The notes below the pieces were generated by a model. It made no database searches. It was not told the DNA's origin and saw nothing but the letters and a program-made list of their open reading frames with translations. Below are positions 63,459 to 64,000 of a stretch of 64,000 nt of DNA, piece by piece. Positions within the stretch are counted from its first letter, which is position 1. Each line of letters begins with the position of its first letter. Origin of the DNA: an uncultured Bacteroidota bacterium (GTDB lineage: Bacteria > Bacteroidota > Bacteroidia > Flavobacteriales > Flavobacteriaceae). A program made the position numbers and the translations under genes. Location: positions 1 through 64,000 of the forward strand of contig CAJXTX010000003.1 in assembly GCA_913060705.1 (NCBI GenBank). The letters run 5' to 3'.

Positions 63459-64000
63459 ATGGAACTTAAAAACGAACATCTAGAAATCCCGGGCAATCCT
63501 TCGGTCGACAAATCGAGTAGTTATCGCCTGAATCATCGCGAGAATGGAGAGCCGTTAAAATCGCTGACAGAAGAGCAATGGAGCTTTTGGAAAGAAAACG
63601 GCTACGTTGTAATCAAACAGGCTATTTCTCGGACGCAGGCTGAAAAAACAGCGGCTTTCTTATGGGAATTTGAAGAGAAAGATCCCAATGATCCCGCTAC
63701 TTGGTATACCCCTGCCCGCGCTGAAATGCAAATGAAAGAGCTCATTGGAACGGGTATGGTAGAAGTTTACAACCATCCTTTACTGTGGGAAAACAGACAA
63801 AGTCCGAAGATTTACGAGGCGTTCAGAGACATCTGGGGAAGAGACGAACTTTGGGTGACCATAGACCGTGCCAACCTCAACTTTCCTATCAGACCCGGTC
63901 ACGAGCAAAAAGGCTTTATCCATTGGGATTACGATCCAGAGACCAAGCCTCAAAACGTGCAAGGAGTACTCGCTTTGGCTGACCAAAACGACCCGAATAT
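63459..64000 (+). CDS. Phytanoyl-CoA dioxygenase family protein (partial, 5' part)
   Basis: The frame opens with ATG at 63459, 21 bases after GH20, and stays open for 180 codons to the window edge. It reads KNEHLEIPGNPS, WSFWKENGYVVIKQAI and then HWDYD followed by a PQNVQGVLALAD strand. The first His and Asp of the His-x-Asp...His iron site of phytanoyl-CoA (PhyH) dioxygenases are visible; the last His lies beyond the end. These Fe(II)/2-oxoglutarate enzymes hydroxylate lipids or small molecules. The substrate is unknown. Confidence 0.8.
   Translation, partial: MELKNEHLEIPGNPSVDKSSSYRLNHRENGEPLKSLTEEQWSFWKENGYVVIKQAISRTQAEKTAAFLWEFEEKDPNDPATWYTPARAEMQMKELIGTGMVEVYNHPLLWENRQSPKIYEAFRDIWGRDELWVTIDRANLNFPIRPGHEQKGFIHWDYDPETKPQNVQGVLALADQNDPN

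Noticed and set aside
1-64000. CRISPR array, insertion sequence, prophage or rRNA
   Set aside because: I saw no regularly spaced repeats, transposase or phage-type genes, and no rRNA signature.

Overview
The window looks like chromosome of a Bacteroidota bacterium, probably a marine Flavobacteriia-type organism. Supporting signs are three or more TonB-dependent receptors, several families common in that phylum (DUF4249, DUF1080, DUF5916, DUF6526, the long NagB form), many short lipoprotein signals, weak Shine-Dalgarno sequences, and promoters of the form TTG-N19-TAnnTTTG. The left edge carries what looks like the tail of a type IX secretion substrate. I cannot name the species. Coding density is very high: no gap between genes exceeds about 250 bases, and I see no insertion sequence, phage gene, CRISPR array or rRNA.

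Layout. 1-385: tail of a probable T9SS cargo protein, hairpins, tRNA-Val(GAC). 391-5526: GH29 alpha-L-fucosidase, divergent from a DUF4249 lipoprotein and TonB receptor pair. 5528-12852: two divergent operons, one with sterol-desaturase-like hydroxylase, exported M20 amidohydrolase, M19 dipeptidase lipoprotein and GNAT, the other with an APC permease and a fused aldo/keto reductase-RidA protein. 12836-22973: large beta-propeller protein, DUF885-like protein, a DUF1080 protein, an FAD oxidoreductase, a lipoprotein consisting of little but a TonB-receptor plug domain, a Gfo/Idh/MocA oxidoreductase and an S10 peptidase. 23011-28948: DUF5916, GH3 with PA14 insert, and an exported Gfo/Idh/MocA protein. 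28949-33942: VanX-like dipeptidase, TonB receptor, DUF6526, NIPSNAP, DUF2911, thioredoxin. 33939-38973: exported TIM-barrel isomerase, fused trehalose-6-phosphate synthase/phosphatase, divergent GH15. 38937-44560: RND efflux operon. 44739-52838: second exported TIM-barrel isomerase, BtuB-like receptor, phosphodiesterase-like enzyme, serine hydrolase, PepSY membrane protein, zinc metalloprotease. 52840-58562: a tight seven-gene operon (HGSNAT-like acetyltransferase, two DUF1080, exported Gfo/Idh/MocA, creatininase-like, SGNH hydrolase, DUF2147). 58621-64000: carboxypeptidase-regulatory-like protein, NagB fused to a PIG-L deacetylase domain, GH20 hexosaminidase, and the start of a phytanoyl-CoA dioxygenase-like gene.

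How it fits together (inference). The region serves scavenging of polymers. GH29, GH3, GH15 and GH20 release fucose, glucose-type sugars and N-acetylhexosamine; NagB takes glucosamine-6-phosphate into glycolysis. A set of exported peptidases (M19, M20, VanX-like, S10, zinc metalloprotease) handles peptides. Three DUF1080 proteins, exported Gfo/Idh/MocA oxidoreductases and exported TIM-barrel isomerases together suggest oxidative 3-keto-glycoside cleavage in the periplasm. There is no SusC/SusD pair, so glycan uptake must depend on other receptors. The strongest candidates for undescribed biology are the AKR-RidA fusion with its permease, the seven-gene keto-sugar-type operon, and the stand-alone plug lipoprotein.
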